64,000 bases of DNA from Candidatus Amarobacter glycogenicus. Lineage in GTDB: Bacteria; Chloroflexota; Dehalococcoidia; Tepidiformales; Tepidiformaceae. Each line of letters starts with the position of its first letter. The first letter of the stretch is position 1. Position numbers and translations under genes: made by a program. This document shows, one piece after another, positions 26,583 through 35,068 of this stretch. The notes below the pieces were generated by a model. That model saw nothing but the letters and a program-made list of their open reading frames with translations, was not told the origin of the DNA and did not search any database. The DNA lies in NCBI GenBank assembly GCA_016719395.1, contig JADJZF010000009.1, positions 124,001-188,000 on the forward strand, written 5' to 3'.

Positions 26583-27086
26583 TCAGGTGCGGCGGAGCAT
26601 CTGGCAGAAGTAATCGTTGGCGAGCGCGCCAGGACGGGCGCGGCGGATGCGGTCGATGGTCTCAGCGGCTTCGAGGCCAAGCCCGCGAAGGATCAGGCCG
26701 CTCACCAGCCCGCTCCGGTTCATCCCGTGCTGGCACATCACGTAGATGCGCTCGGGGGCGGCGCCGTTGCCTTCGAGAATGGCCGCCAGGGATTCAGAAA
26801 CGACCTCGCTGATACGCGCCGGGGACGTCAGTGGTCCATCCAGGTCCGGGAAGACACATGCCAGCCAGCGAGAGGTCAGCTCGCGGTAGGAACGGTCGAT
26901 GTCGCCTGCGCAGTCAATCAACCATGACGCGCCCAGCGTTGTAGCGGTGAGGTCATCTCCGTGCGAGGTGTGGGCGCCGCCCATCCAGACTTCCGTCCGG
27001 ACGCCCGCGACTTCGCCGGCGGCGAGGACGCGGCTCGCCCGCGGAGGATGCGCCACGCGGTGATGGACGGACGGGTCTTCCAACAT
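26583..27086 (-). CDS. Dual-specificity/tyrosine phosphatase family protein
   Basis: 167 residues. The active-site loop YVMCQHGMNRSGLV fits C-x5-R of cysteine-based phosphatases, with Asp probably in FPDLDGPL. C-terminal helices carry GLEAAETIDRIRRARPGAL, as in DSP/PTP-like domains. It probably removes phosphate from proteins, lipids or sugars; the target is unknown. I chose ATG 27086, which has GGAG about 8 nt upstream and TACAGT 12 nt upstream as a possible -10. An extension to 27152 is less protein-like. Confidence 0.75.
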   Translation of the reverse strand: MLEDPSVHHRVAHPPRASRVLAAGEVAGVRTEVWMGGAHTSHGDDLTATTLGASWLIDCAGDIDRSYRELTSRWLACVFPDLDGPLTSPARISEVVSESLAAILEGNGAAPERIYVMCQHGMNRSGLVSGLILRGLGLEAAETIDRIRRARPGALANDYFCQMLRRT

Positions 27087-27200
27087 TGCTCTCCAGAGAC
27101 TGTAGCTGGCCGGGGCGGAACGATCTTTGCGGCTGCCCGGCAAAGGGAACAAGGCGATATCTTTGTGACGCGGGGCACGGGCGCCGCGGGAGTGACTGCC

Positions 27201-28304
27201 GTGATTGGACTACTCGAGATCCGCCGCCGAAAACTGCAGTTCATCCTCATTGCCCTCATCGTCACGCTCATCAGCTACCTCGTGCTGATGATCAACGGGC
27301 TCGGCGTGGGGCTGAACGAACAGGCAGGCAGCGCCCTGAAGAACTTCGATGCCGATGCCATCGCGTATTCGGAGCGAGCCGGTCTGAGCGTGATCCGCTC
27401 GGAACTGAGTGCGGAACTGGTGGCGGAGATACGCCAACGGTTCGGAGACGAATCGAGCGCACCGCTCGGATACCTGGCGGCTAACTACCAGGCGGCGGAT
27501 GGAGAGATCGATTCGGCGGCATTCCTCGGGTTCGAACCCGGGAGTATCGGCGAACCGAAGGTCACGAAAGGGCGCATGCTCACGGCGGATGATCGGGACG
27601 GACTGCTCGTGGACCGGAGCTTCCTCCGCTACTCCGGCCTCGATGTCGGCGACGCTGTCCGCGTCTCCATCCGGCTGGTCGAGCGGGATTACGTCATCAT
27701 CGGAGAGACCAACGAGGGGAACTTCTTCTTCCAGCCGTCGGTCTACCTGCTCCGCAGTTCCTGGCAGGAGCTGAAGTACGGTAAGTCCGGAAGTGACGTG
27801 CCCGCGGCATCGATCATGCTCCTGAAGGGAAAAGGCACAGCAGGTTCGCGCGGCAGCGGGTGGATTGCCGTGGACAAATCGACTGCTTTCGCGAACATCG
27901 AGGGCGTTTCGGGCCAGCAATCAACGGTCCAGGCGCTCCGGGTTTTCGGCTATCTGATCGGCGGGCTGGTCATCGGCGTCTTCTTCTACGTGCTGACGCT
28001 CCAGAAGATCGGCCAGATCGGCGTCCTCAAGGCTGTGGGAGCGAGCTCGTTCTTCGTGTTCCGCCAGGTTCTGCTCCAGGTCCTGGCCATCAGCATCGCC
28101 GGAGTCGCCATCGCGATCCCGCTCGCCTGGCTGACCAACCGCGCGCTCCAGCAGGTACCCAACCCGGTGCCCATCGCCTTCACCACCGGCACATTCCTGG
28201 TTACGTCGGCGCTGCTCGTGCTCATGGCGGCGATCGGCGCCGCCTTTTCCGGACGACAGGTCGCGAAAGTCGACCCCATCATCGCCCTCGGGCAACAGCA
28301 ATAG
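27201..28304 (+). CDS. ABC transporter permease (MacB/FtsX-like)
   Basis: 367 residues. One N-terminal membrane helix (about 12-35), a large extracellular domain (35-250), then three helices near 258-278, 305-330 and 340-360. This is the FtsX/MacB layout. GVLKAVGASSFFVFRQVLLQ after the second helix is the typical coupling segment, and the end PIIALGQQQ resembles the family P-x-x-A-L tail. Such permeases move lipoproteins, peptides or signals rather than import solutes. GTG 27201 has GGGAG at 27188-27192. The ATPase gene follows after 11 nt. Confidence 0.85.
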   Translation: MIGLLEIRRRKLQFILIALIVTLISYLVLMINGLGVGLNEQAGSALKNFDADAIAYSERAGLSVIRSELSAELVAEIRQRFGDESSAPLGYLAANYQAADGEIDSAAFLGFEPGSIGEPKVTKGRMLTADDRDGLLVDRSFLRYSGLDVGDAVRVSIRLVERDYVIIGETNEGNFFFQPSVYLLRSSWQELKYGKSGSDVPAASIMLLKGKGTAGSRGSGWIAVDKSTAFANIEGVSGQQSTVQALRVFGYLIGGLVIGVFFYVLTLQKIGQIGVLKAVGASSFFVFRQVLLQVLAISIAGVAIAIPLAWLTNRALQQVPNPVPIAFTTGTFLVTSALLVLMAAIGAAFSGRQVAKVDPIIALGQQQ

Positions 28305-28315
28305 GAACGGGGACG

Positions 28316-29002
28316 ATGACGGTAACCCTCGAAGTCTCTGGGCTCTCAAAGACCTACGGCTCGGGCGAGCAGGCGGTCCAGGCGGTGCGTGATGCGTCGT
28401 TTTCCACTCAACCAGGCGCGTTCGTCGCCGTGGTCGGCCCGAGCGGTTCGGGCAAGACGACGCTCCTCGCTATGGTCGGCGGACTGCTGACGCCGACTGC
28501 GGGGACGATCGTCGTCAACGGACGCGACATCGCAGGCTTGAGCCGATCGCAACAGGCGGCCTACCGGCGGGAGTCCGTCGGCTACGTGTTCCAGGCCAAC
28601 AACCTCCTGCCGTTCCTGACGGCACGGGAAAACCTCCTCGTCATGGCGCAGATCAGCGGCACGGCCCGCAAGGCAGCCAGGGCGCGCGCCGACCGGCTTC
28701 TCGCGGAACTTGGCATCGAGGGGCGCGCGGGGGCGCTGGCAACCGAGCTGAGCGGCGGCGAGCGGCAGCGTGTCGCCATCGCTCGCGCGTTGATGAACGA
28801 CCCGGGCCTGGTTCTCGTCGATGAGCCAACCGCGAGCCTCGATTCGGCTCGCGGGCGCCAGGTCGTGGAGTCGCTCATTCGGGAAGTGAAGCAGCGCGGC
28901 AAGCTCGGCTTGATGGTTACTCACGACATGGACATGGCGAAGCTGGCGGACCGCATCCTCGCGATGCACGACGGCCTCATGACGGAAGTGGAGAAGTCCT
29001 GA
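28316..29002 (+). CDS. ABC transporter ATPase (LolD/MacB type)
   Basis: 228 residues. Walker A VVGPSGSGKTTLLAMVGG, Q-loop YVFQANNLLPFLTARENLL, signature LSGGERQRVAIARALM, Walker B LVLVDEPTASLD, and H-loop VTHDMDMAKLADRI are all present. The N-N-L-L-P Q-loop is typical of the LolD/MacB/FtsE branch and matches the preceding permease. Start ATG has an AGGAACGGGG site. The pair has no periplasmic partner gene beside it. Confidence 0.93.
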   Translation: MTVTLEVSGLSKTYGSGEQAVQAVRDASFSTQPGAFVAVVGPSGSGKTTLLAMVGGLLTPTAGTIVVNGRDIAGLSRSQQAAYRRESVGYVFQANNLLPFLTARENLLVMAQISGTARKAARARADRLLAELGIEGRAGALATELSGGERQRVAIARALMNDPGLVLVDEPTASLDSARGRQVVESLIREVKQRGKLGLMVTHDMDMAKLADRILAMHDGLMTEVEKS

Positions 29003-29079
29003 GGGCCGCTGGCCGTTCCGGTTCCGCTGCCGTTAGCATGCGCCATCGCCGCATGGCGAAGTCCGGGCCGGAGTTGTAG

Positions 29080-30150
29080 GTGGACATTGAGCTCCAGACG
29101 GCTGCCGTGGCGCTCTGCGTGGCGCTTCCCCTCACCTTCGCCCTCCGGCTGCCAACGAAGACGGGCCGCAGGGGCGAACAGATGCCCCGGATCGGCGGAC
29201 TCAGCATCCTCGGCGGTTTCGTCGCCTCGATCCTGATCATGGCCCTCTTCAGCGACGAAGCGAGACGGCTCGTTGGTGACGACCGGCGGGAGTTCCTCGT
29301 GCTGGTGGCCTGCGGCGCGGTCGTTTGCGCGGTTGGGGCCCGCGACGACTTCAAGGACCTTGACTGGCGTTACAAGATGTCCACGCACTTTCTCGCGGCG
29401 CTGGGCATCTACCTGGCGGGGTTCCGTATCGGCGAGACGACGCTGCCCGGCGGCGGGACCCTGGCGCTCGGCTGGATGGACCCCGTGGTAAGCATTTTCT
29501 GGGTGATGCTGATCACGAACTCGATCAACCTCATCGACGGCCGCGACGGTGTCGCCGCCGGTGTCGCCGCCCTCGTCTCGAGCACGATGTCGTACATCGC
29601 CTGGGACCTCGGGCACGACCTCATCGCGATGCTGTTTGCCGCGCTTGCCGGCGCGTCACTCGGGTTCGTGCCGCTGAACCTGCCGCAGGCGAAGCGCTTC
29701 CTCGGCGATTCAGGAGCCTACTTCCTCGGTTTCATGATCGCCGGCCTCAGCATCGCAGGCTTCGTCGATACGACGGGGCGGGTGCCGCTCTACATCCCAC
29801 TGGTGGCGCTTGGATTGCCGGTCCTCGATACGGGAGTCGCGTTCGTGCGCCGCTATCTCGATGGCCGGCACCCCTTCAAGCACGACGCCGACCACTTCCA
29901 CGACCGGATGGAGCGGGCAGGTTACTCCCCGCTGAAGCTTACGCTCGTGAGCTACGCCATCACGATCCTGTTCTGCGCCGGGGCGCTGCTCGCGCACAGG
30001 TGGTACAAGAGCGCAGGGTCCGCGATCGTCGGGCTGGCCGTGCTGGCGTTCGCAGTCGCGTTGATCGTGCTCTTCGGGTATGGCACGTCTTTCTGGAACT
30101 CGGCGAGGGTGTCTGGATGGCGGGGCACGGCGGCCGGGCAAGACCTGTAG
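29080..30150 (+). CDS. WecA/MraY-like polyprenyl-phosphate sugar-1-P transferase
   Basis: 356 residues, about ten helices. It should transfer a sugar-1-phosphate (often GlcNAc-1-P) from UDP-sugar to undecaprenyl phosphate, starting a surface polysaccharide. PRIGGLSILGGF, AVGARDDFKDLDWRYKM, NSINLIDGRDGVAAGVA, AKRFLGDSGAYFLGF, and the HIHH-like HPFKHDADHFHDRM are the family motifs. NLIDGRDG has Arg where Leu or Met is common. Start GTG 29080 with GGAG upstream. The convergent glycosyltransferase and rml genes suggest one pathway. Confidence 0.85.
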   Translation: MDIELQTAAVALCVALPLTFALRLPTKTGRRGEQMPRIGGLSILGGFVASILIMALFSDEARRLVGDDRREFLVLVACGAVVCAVGARDDFKDLDWRYKMSTHFLAALGIYLAGFRIGETTLPGGGTLALGWMDPVVSIFWVMLITNSINLIDGRDGVAAGVAALVSSTMSYIAWDLGHDLIAMLFAALAGASLGFVPLNLPQAKRFLGDSGAYFLGFMIAGLSIAGFVDTTGRVPLYIPLVALGLPVLDTGVAFVRRYLDGRHPFKHDADHFHDRMERAGYSPLKLTLVSYAITILFCAGALLAHRWYKSAGSAIVGLAVLAFAVALIVLFGYGTSFWNSARVSGWRGTAAGQDL

Positions 30151-31039
30151 CTAAGGATTCGGGCGCCCAAGGCACCGGTTCTTCAAGGTGCGCAGGGCGT
30201 ATGAGGTGGCATGGAGTCCGAACCTGGCCCAGATCGCCACGAACGTCGCGGCATCGAGCAAGAACGTTCCCCGAAGGTGCTTCCGGTAGTAGTGCCACAT
30301 CCCGCGATGGTGGGCGGCCATGGCGCGGTAGACCGCCTTCCGCGAGCTTCCCCCCACGCGGTGGCGGATCGTCGCCCCGGGGAAGTAGACCACCTCGAGT
30401 CCGGCGTCCCTCACCCTGCGGCAGTAGTCGACGTCCTCGATGCTGAAGAAATAGGCGGCGTCGAGCAGGCCAACCGCTTCTCGCCCGGCGGTGGATGAAC
30501 ATGAACGCCCCGGAGACCCAGTCCACGGGGCGAACGTCGTCGTGGGACCAGGCGGTCATCAGGTAGCTGCTTGAGAAGCGGTTGCGGGGGAACAGCCTGG
30601 TCGTGAGCGAGTGCCGGTTGAAGAAGGCATTCCTGTGGCCGGGGAATGCACGGGCGCTGGGCTGGATCGAACCATCGGAGTTCAGGATTCGGGCGCCTGC
30701 GACGCCGGCGTCCGGGTGCCCGGAGAGGTACGCGGCGGCGGCGAGGGCACCGGCATCCAGCAGTACCGCGTCGGGATTGAGGAGGCAGACAACGTCGCAC
30801 GTTTCGAGCACCCGCATGCCGGCATTCGCGGCGGCAGCGAAACCGACGTTGCGTTCCTCCTCGATGACCTGGACCACTGGCCAGCGCCGCCGGACCGCCT
30901 CGGGAGCCCCATCGCCAGAGTCGTTGTCCACCACCACCGTCGTCTCGAGGAGCGCGGGGAGGTGGCATTCGATGGATTCGAGGCAGTGGAGCAGGAGCTC
31001 GCGGCACTTGTAACTCACGACCACGATACCCAGCCTCAC
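30151..31039 (-). CDS. GT2 glycosyltransferase (rhamnosyltransferase-like), frameshifted
   Basis: Cytosolic GT-A enzyme. The first frame covers LGIVVVSYKCRELLLHCLES, VVVDNDSGDGAPEAV, ERNVGFAAAANAGM, LLNPDAVLL (the DxD-like site) and VSGAFMFIHRRA. Near 30478-30483 the product moves to another frame: EAVGLLDAAYFFSIEDVDYC, RRVRDAGLEVVYFPGATIRH, ending LKNRCLGRPNP. One extra A in a GAGAAG stretch explains the shift. The ED-x-D-xC motif and overall pattern match WbbL-like rhamnosyltransferases, which fits the nearby rml genes. Frameshift may be a sequence error. Its start overlaps the GT4 stop by 4 nt. Confidence 0.8.
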
Positions 31040-32133
31040 GAGACGACCTCCCGGTAGACGTCGACCGTCTCGGCGGCTGCGCGTTCCCAGGAGAAGCGGG
31101 CTGCGAACTCGAGTGCCTGCGCCGAAAGTTCCGCTCGCAGCCCTGGGGTGGTCAACAGGCGGACAGCCTCGACGGCGATCACCGATGGGTCCCGGGCCGG
31201 GACGAAGACTGCAGCGCCCGCCAGCACTTCAGAGACCGCGGGCGCATCGGCCGCAACGACCGGCGTGCCGCAGGCCATCGCCTCCAGGGGTGGCAGCCCG
31301 AAGCCTTCGAACAGCGAGGGAAACAACAGTGCCGTCGCGCCGGTGAGCAACGGAGCAAGGGCATCATCCGGGACGTAACCGAGAAAGCGGACCGACCTGG
31401 ACACGCCAAGGCGCCCGGCTTCGCGTTCAAGCCCGGCACTCAGCCGGCCGGGATTCCCGGCGAGCGCGAGGATGGTCCCCGGTGCCTGCGCGAGTATCGC
31501 GGGCATCGCGCGGATGGCGTCCACTGCGCGCTTGCCGGGCTCGGCGGTGCCCAGGCAAAGCAGGTAAGGCGATTCGAGCGACAACTCCCTGCGAGCGGCT
31601 GCGACTTCTTCCGCCGAGGCCGGCGCCAGGCCCGCTCGCGGCGCTTCTGCTATGACACGGACGTGTTCCGGCGGGTAGCCAAGGTAGCGCACGACATCGG
31701 CGGCAACGGTCGCCGATGGCACGATGACGCGGGCCGCGCGCTTCGCGCACCGGGCGAGGTACCGGTAGTAGCGGCGATGCCACGAGGTGTAGCGCGCCGG
31801 CATCCGGTAGAACGTCAGGTCGTGGACCGTGGCGACGGCCGGGACCACGGTCTTCGGGACGTAGAAGTGGGGCCCGTGATAGACATCCACCTCGGACCGG
31901 GCAAGGACGCCGCTGAGCGCGATCGCCTCCCACGCCTGGCGGCCGCGGCCAGTTGGCCGCGGGCGGATCGTGTCGACGCCAAATGCGAACGGTTCGGGGG
32001 CCGCTACGACCAACTCGACGCCCGGAACGGCCGCCAGCGCTCGCCCGAGTTCGACCGTGTAGACGCCCGCCCCGGCTGGCCGGGCCGGCAGTGCGCTTGC
32101 GTTGTAGAAGACCCGGAGGGGCCGCCCGTTCAT
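31036..32133 (-). CDS. GT4 (GT-B fold) glycosyltransferase
   Basis: 365 residues. N-terminal acceptor domain with RPAGAGVYTVELGRAL and VYHGPHFYVP; TVHDLTFYRMP; then the nucleotide-sugar domain with LLCLGTAEPGKR, VRFLGYVPDDALAPLL, and the E-x7-E motif in FPSLFEGFGLPPLEAMACG. This resembles mannosyl- and rhamnosyltransferases of surface polysaccharide pathways. Donor sugar not determined. It leads a two-gene unit with the GT2 gene (ATGA overlap). A TAGGAT hexamer ends 6 nt before its ATG. Confidence 0.9.
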   Translation of the reverse strand: MNGRPLRVFYNASALPARPAGAGVYTVELGRALAAVPGVELVVAAPEPFAFGVDTIRPRPTGRGRQAWEAIALSGVLARSEVDVYHGPHFYVPKTVVPAVATVHDLTFYRMPARYTSWHRRYYRYLARCAKRAARVIVPSATVAADVVRYLGYPPEHVRVIAEAPRAGLAPASAEEVAAARRELSLESPYLLCLGTAEPGKRAVDAIRAMPAILAQAPGTILALAGNPGRLSAGLEREAGRLGVSRSVRFLGYVPDDALAPLLTGATALLFPSLFEGFGLPPLEAMACGTPVVAADAPAVSEVLAGAAVFVPARDPSVIAVEAVRLLTTPGLRAELSAQALEFAARFSWERAAAETVDVYREVVS

Positions 32134-32173
32134 CCGGCGATCCTAACGGAAGGGCGAAACTATAATCGCGGCC
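32134..32173. promoter_or_regulatory. 40-bp divergent promoter region, both leaderless-type
   Basis: TATAAT (plus, 32161-32166), a perfect -10, ends 7 nt before the rmlA ATG. TAGGAT (minus, 32145-32140) ends 6 nt before the GT4 ATG. The two promoters share only 40 bp, so polymerase binding to one side should affect the other. No Shine-Dalgarno site precedes rmlA. Confidence 0.65.
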
Positions 32174-33058
32174 ATGAAGGGCGTCGTGTTGGCCGGAGGC
32201 AAGGGCAGCCGCTTGCGGCCCTTCACCTACTCGGGCGCCAAGCAGTTGGTCCCCGTCGCGAACATCCCGGTCCTCCATTTCCCCGTCCGCCAATTGGTGG
32301 ATGCCGGGATAACCGAGATCGCGCTCGTAGTCGGCGATACGGAGCCGCAGATCAGGTCCGCGATGGGCGACGGCAGCGTGTTCGGAGCAAGGTTCACCTA
32401 CATCCGCCAGGAAACCCCGCTCGGCATCGCCCATGGGCTCGGACTATGCCGTGACTTCGCCGGCGCGGAGCCGGTCGTCCTCTACCTGGGCGACAACGTG
32501 CTCCTCGGCGGGATCAGCACCTTCGTCGAGCGCTTCGCCGGGTCGACGGCACAGGGCGCGGTTGTGCTGAAGGAGGTCGAAGACCCGCGCGCGTTCGGGG
32601 TTGCCGTCGTCGAACACGAACGCCTCAAGCGAGTGGTCGAGAAGCCCCCGCAACCGCCGTCGAACCTCGCCGTGATCGGCGTCTACGCCTTCCGGCCGGA
32701 GGTCTTCGAGGTCATCGCCGCGCTGAGACCCAGCGCGCGCGGCGAACTCGAAATCGCTGACGCAATCAACGGGCTGATTAATGCCGGCCTGGGCGTCGAG
32801 GCGACCGTGACCAGCGCCTACTGGATCGACACGGGGAAGATGGAGGACATGCTCAGCGCGAACCGGGCCATCCTCGACACCTGCGCCGATGCCACCGACC
32901 CTGCCGCACATATCATCGGCGGCTCGAAGCGCGGGGTGGCGGCCATCGCCTCCGGGGCGCGGCTGGAAGCGTGCGAGCTCATCGGTCCGGTAGCCATCGG
33001 CGCCGGCGCCGAACTTCGGGGCTGCCGGATCGGGCCTTACGTGGCCGTCGGCAGCGCG
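32174..33058 (+). CDS. rmlA: Glucose-1-phosphate thymidylyltransferase (long form), C-terminus lost
   Basis: Makes dTDP-glucose, first step to dTDP-rhamnose. GVVLAGGKGSRLRPFTYSGA is the nucleotide site; LGDNVLLGG holds the catalytic Asp; VVEKPPQPPSNLAVIGVYAF and SAYWIDTGKMEDMLSANRAI follow. After the catalytic domain a left-handed beta-helix begins (GPVAIGAGAELRGCRIGPYV), typical of the long RmlA form (about 350 residues). It stops abruptly at about residue 293, where rmlB sequence starts in another frame. The formal frame runs on to 33736 as nonsense. Catalytic residues are intact. Confidence 0.85.
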
Positions 33059-33059
33059 C

Positions 33060-34034
33060 GGGTTCATCGGCAGCCACGTCGCGCGGGCGTTCGTCACCGA
33101 CGGCTGGGAGGTGACGAACCTCGACAAACTCACCTATGCAGCGAACCCCGCCAACGTCGCCGGCCTCGCCGGGCAACCGAATTACCGGTTCATCGAAGGC
33201 GACCTTTGCGACGCCACCCTCGTCCACGACCTCGTGGCGGGGATGGACCTTGTCCTCAACTTCGCCGCCGAGACCCACGTCGACCGCTCGCTCCTCGACC
33301 CGGCAGTTTTCGCGCGGACGGATGTCGAAGGCGTCGTGTGCCTGCTGGAGGCGATTCGCGCCGATGGCCGGGCCGCCCTCCTGCACATGTCCACCGACGA
33401 GGTCTTCGGCTCCCTCCCCGAGCCGGAAGAAGCCGCGGAGGACGCCCCGTTTGCTCCCACTTCGCCGTACTCCGCGAGCAAGGCAGCCGCCGAACTGATG
33501 GTCGGGGCTTATCGCGAAACCTACGGCCTGCCCGTGACTGTGATTCGCTGCTGCAACGTGTTTGGTCCGTTTCAGCACATCGAGAAGTTCATCCCGCTCT
33601 TCACGATGCGTGCGCTCGCGGGCGAGCCGATGCCGCTCTACGGCGATGGCCTGCAGCAGCGCGAGTGGTTGTACGTGGACGACCTGGTGGAGGCCATCCG
33701 GTTCGTCGCCCGTGGGTCTTCCTCCGATATCCGTGAGATCAACGTCGGTTCCGGGCACCGGGTGACCAACATCGAGATCGCCAGGCGTATTTGCGAGTTG
33801 ACCGAGCGGCCGGGCTCCCTGATCCATCCCGTGCTCGACCGCCCCGGGCATGACCGCCGCTACGCGATCGACTGGTCGAAGCTGCGGGCCACGGGCTGGT
33901 CGCCGAAGGTCGACTTCGAGGACGGACTTGCGCGGACCGTCGCGTGGTATACCGCGCACGGCCGGGAGCGGGCTGAGGGAGACGACCGCTTCGCCGGGTA
34001 CTTCCGCGAGCAGTACGGCCAACGCCTGGAGTAG
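33060..34034 (+). CDS. rmlB: dTDP-glucose 4,6-dehydratase, N-terminus lost at junction
   Basis: SDR-family enzyme; second step to dTDP-rhamnose. The readable part starts GFIGSHVARAFVTDGWEVTN, so the first nine or so residues (usually ending VTGGA) are missing. The rest is complete: NFAAETHVDRSL, HMSTDEVFGSLP, SPYSASKAAAELMV (YxxxK), then VIRCCNVFGPFQ, QQREWLYVDDLVEAI and RPGHDRRYAIDWSKL. The only formal start is GTG 33111, which would remove the NAD loop. The upstream junction joins rmlA directly. Confidence 0.88.
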   Translation, partial: GFIGSHVARAFVTDGWEVTNLDKLTYAANPANVAGLAGQPNYRFIEGDLCDATLVHDLVAGMDLVLNFAAETHVDRSLLDPAVFARTDVEGVVCLLEAIRADGRAALLHMSTDEVFGSLPEPEEAAEDAPFAPTSPYSASKAAAELMVGAYRETYGLPVTVIRCCNVFGPFQHIEKFIPLFTMRALAGEPMPLYGDGLQQREWLYVDDLVEAIRFVARGSSSDIREINVGSGHRVTNIEIARRICELTERPGSLIHPVLDRPGHDRRYAIDWSKLRATGWSPKVDFEDGLARTVAWYTAHGRERAEGDDRFAGYFREQYGQRLE

Positions 34035-34038
34035 GGAG

Positions 34039-34956
34039 TCAGGGAAGGATGGCGAGTTCCGCGATGAGCGGCCGGTGGTCGCTGCCTTCGCCGCGCCCTT
34101 CCCGGATGGAGAGACAAACCACCCCGGCGCTGTGGAAGACGTGGTCGATGCGGATCGGACGGAGCTTGCGGCCCTGCGGCCAGGTCGTTGCGTTGCCACG
34201 GCCGCGCTCCTCGTGGCAGCTGTCGAGTCCCAGGCCCTTCAGCTTCCGATACCAGGTGTGGTGCTGGTTCATGTTGAAGTCACCCGCCACCACAACCGGG
34301 CCAGTCTCAGTCCGAAGCTCACCCAGGATCGTCTTCCAGCCCGCATTCCACTCGGCGGCGAGCCACGCCCCGAGGCCTGGCGACGTCGGGTGCAAGCCGT
34401 AAAGGACGACGGGCGCGCCGTCGATGCGGATCGTCGCGCGGATGAACGGACGTCCGCCGGCAAACAGCACAGCGCTGTCTTCAAGCGGCAACTTTGAGTA
34501 GAGCACCGTGCCGAAGTACGGGTTTTCCAGACCCAGGACCCGGTGCGGGTACCGATCGAGGAGACCGGCGTCGTTCAGCGCGGCCTCCATGCCCGGTCCG
34601 TACTCCTGGAGGAACAGCACATCCGGGTCGGCCGAGGAGACTTCAGCGGCGATGCCGGAAAAGTCGGGGTTGTCGAAGTAGACGTTCGCAGTCATCAGCC
34701 GCAGCCGCGGAGCGGCGGTGGCCTGCGCGGGAATGGCCTCCGCCGGCCCGTAGTCCGGGAGCACCCAGGCGAGGTGGAAGACAACGACGATGACCGCGGC
34801 ACCCGCCGGGACCCATCGCCGGCATGCGATAGCAGCAGTGGCGACCGGGTAGGCGGGGAGGTAGATCCAGAACGTATAGGCGTCGGCCCAGATCAGCAGG
34901 AGGTTCGTGTCCGGCCTGAGGATGCGCGCGCAGATGAATCCCAACAGTGGTGTCAT
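34039..34956 (-). CDS. Membrane-anchored endonuclease/exonuclease/phosphatase (EEP) family protein
   Basis: 305 residues from the first ATG. Two or three N-terminal helices, then an EEP domain: RLMTANVYFDNPDF, VLFLQEYGPGMEAAL (metal Glu), VLYGLHPTSPG, VVVAGDFNMNQHHTWY, IRIDHVFHSAG and GEGSDHRPLIAEL. All catalytic residues are seen. The target may be nucleic acid, lipid or sugar phosphate. ATG 34956 falls inside the first helix. Coding-like sequence (RALDFAFALAALAM) continues upstream to a GTG at 35072 that overlaps the moeA stop as GTGA, but one base out of frame. The true start is probably there, with a one-base error near 35046-35052. Confidence 0.8.
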   Translation of the reverse strand: MTPLLGFICARILRPDTNLLLIWADAYTFWIYLPAYPVATAAIACRRWVPAGAAVIVVVFHLAWVLPDYGPAEAIPAQATAAPRLRLMTANVYFDNPDFSGIAAEVSSADPDVLFLQEYGPGMEAALNDAGLLDRYPHRVLGLENPYFGTVLYSKLPLEDSAVLFAGGRPFIRATIRIDGAPVVLYGLHPTSPGLGAWLAAEWNAGWKTILGELRTETGPVVVAGDFNMNQHHTWYRKLKGLGLDSCHEERGRGNATTWPQGRKLRPIRIDHVFHSAGVVCLSIREGRGEGSDHRPLIAELAILP

Positions 34957-35068
34957 CGCGAGGGCAGCAAGGGCGAACGCGAAGTCCAGCGCGCGGCTCC
35001 GCCGGGAGGCTTTCCAGGGAAAGCACCGGCCCAGGAAACCCCGAATCAGGCGCCCGCTCCCGCGGAGT

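Noticed and set aside
27520..27545. tRNA T-arm-like GGTTCGAACCC
   Set aside because: Sits inside the ABC permease coding frame; no acceptor, D or anticodon stems can be formed around it.
29041..29058. CGCCAT-cgccgc-ATGGCG hairpin as a terminator of the ABC genes
   Set aside because: Only 6 bp with no U run; too weak to call.
33059..33736. Continuation of the rmlA frame to 520 residues
   Set aside because: After the junction it is Arg/Pro-rich nonsense overlying the conserved rmlB frame.
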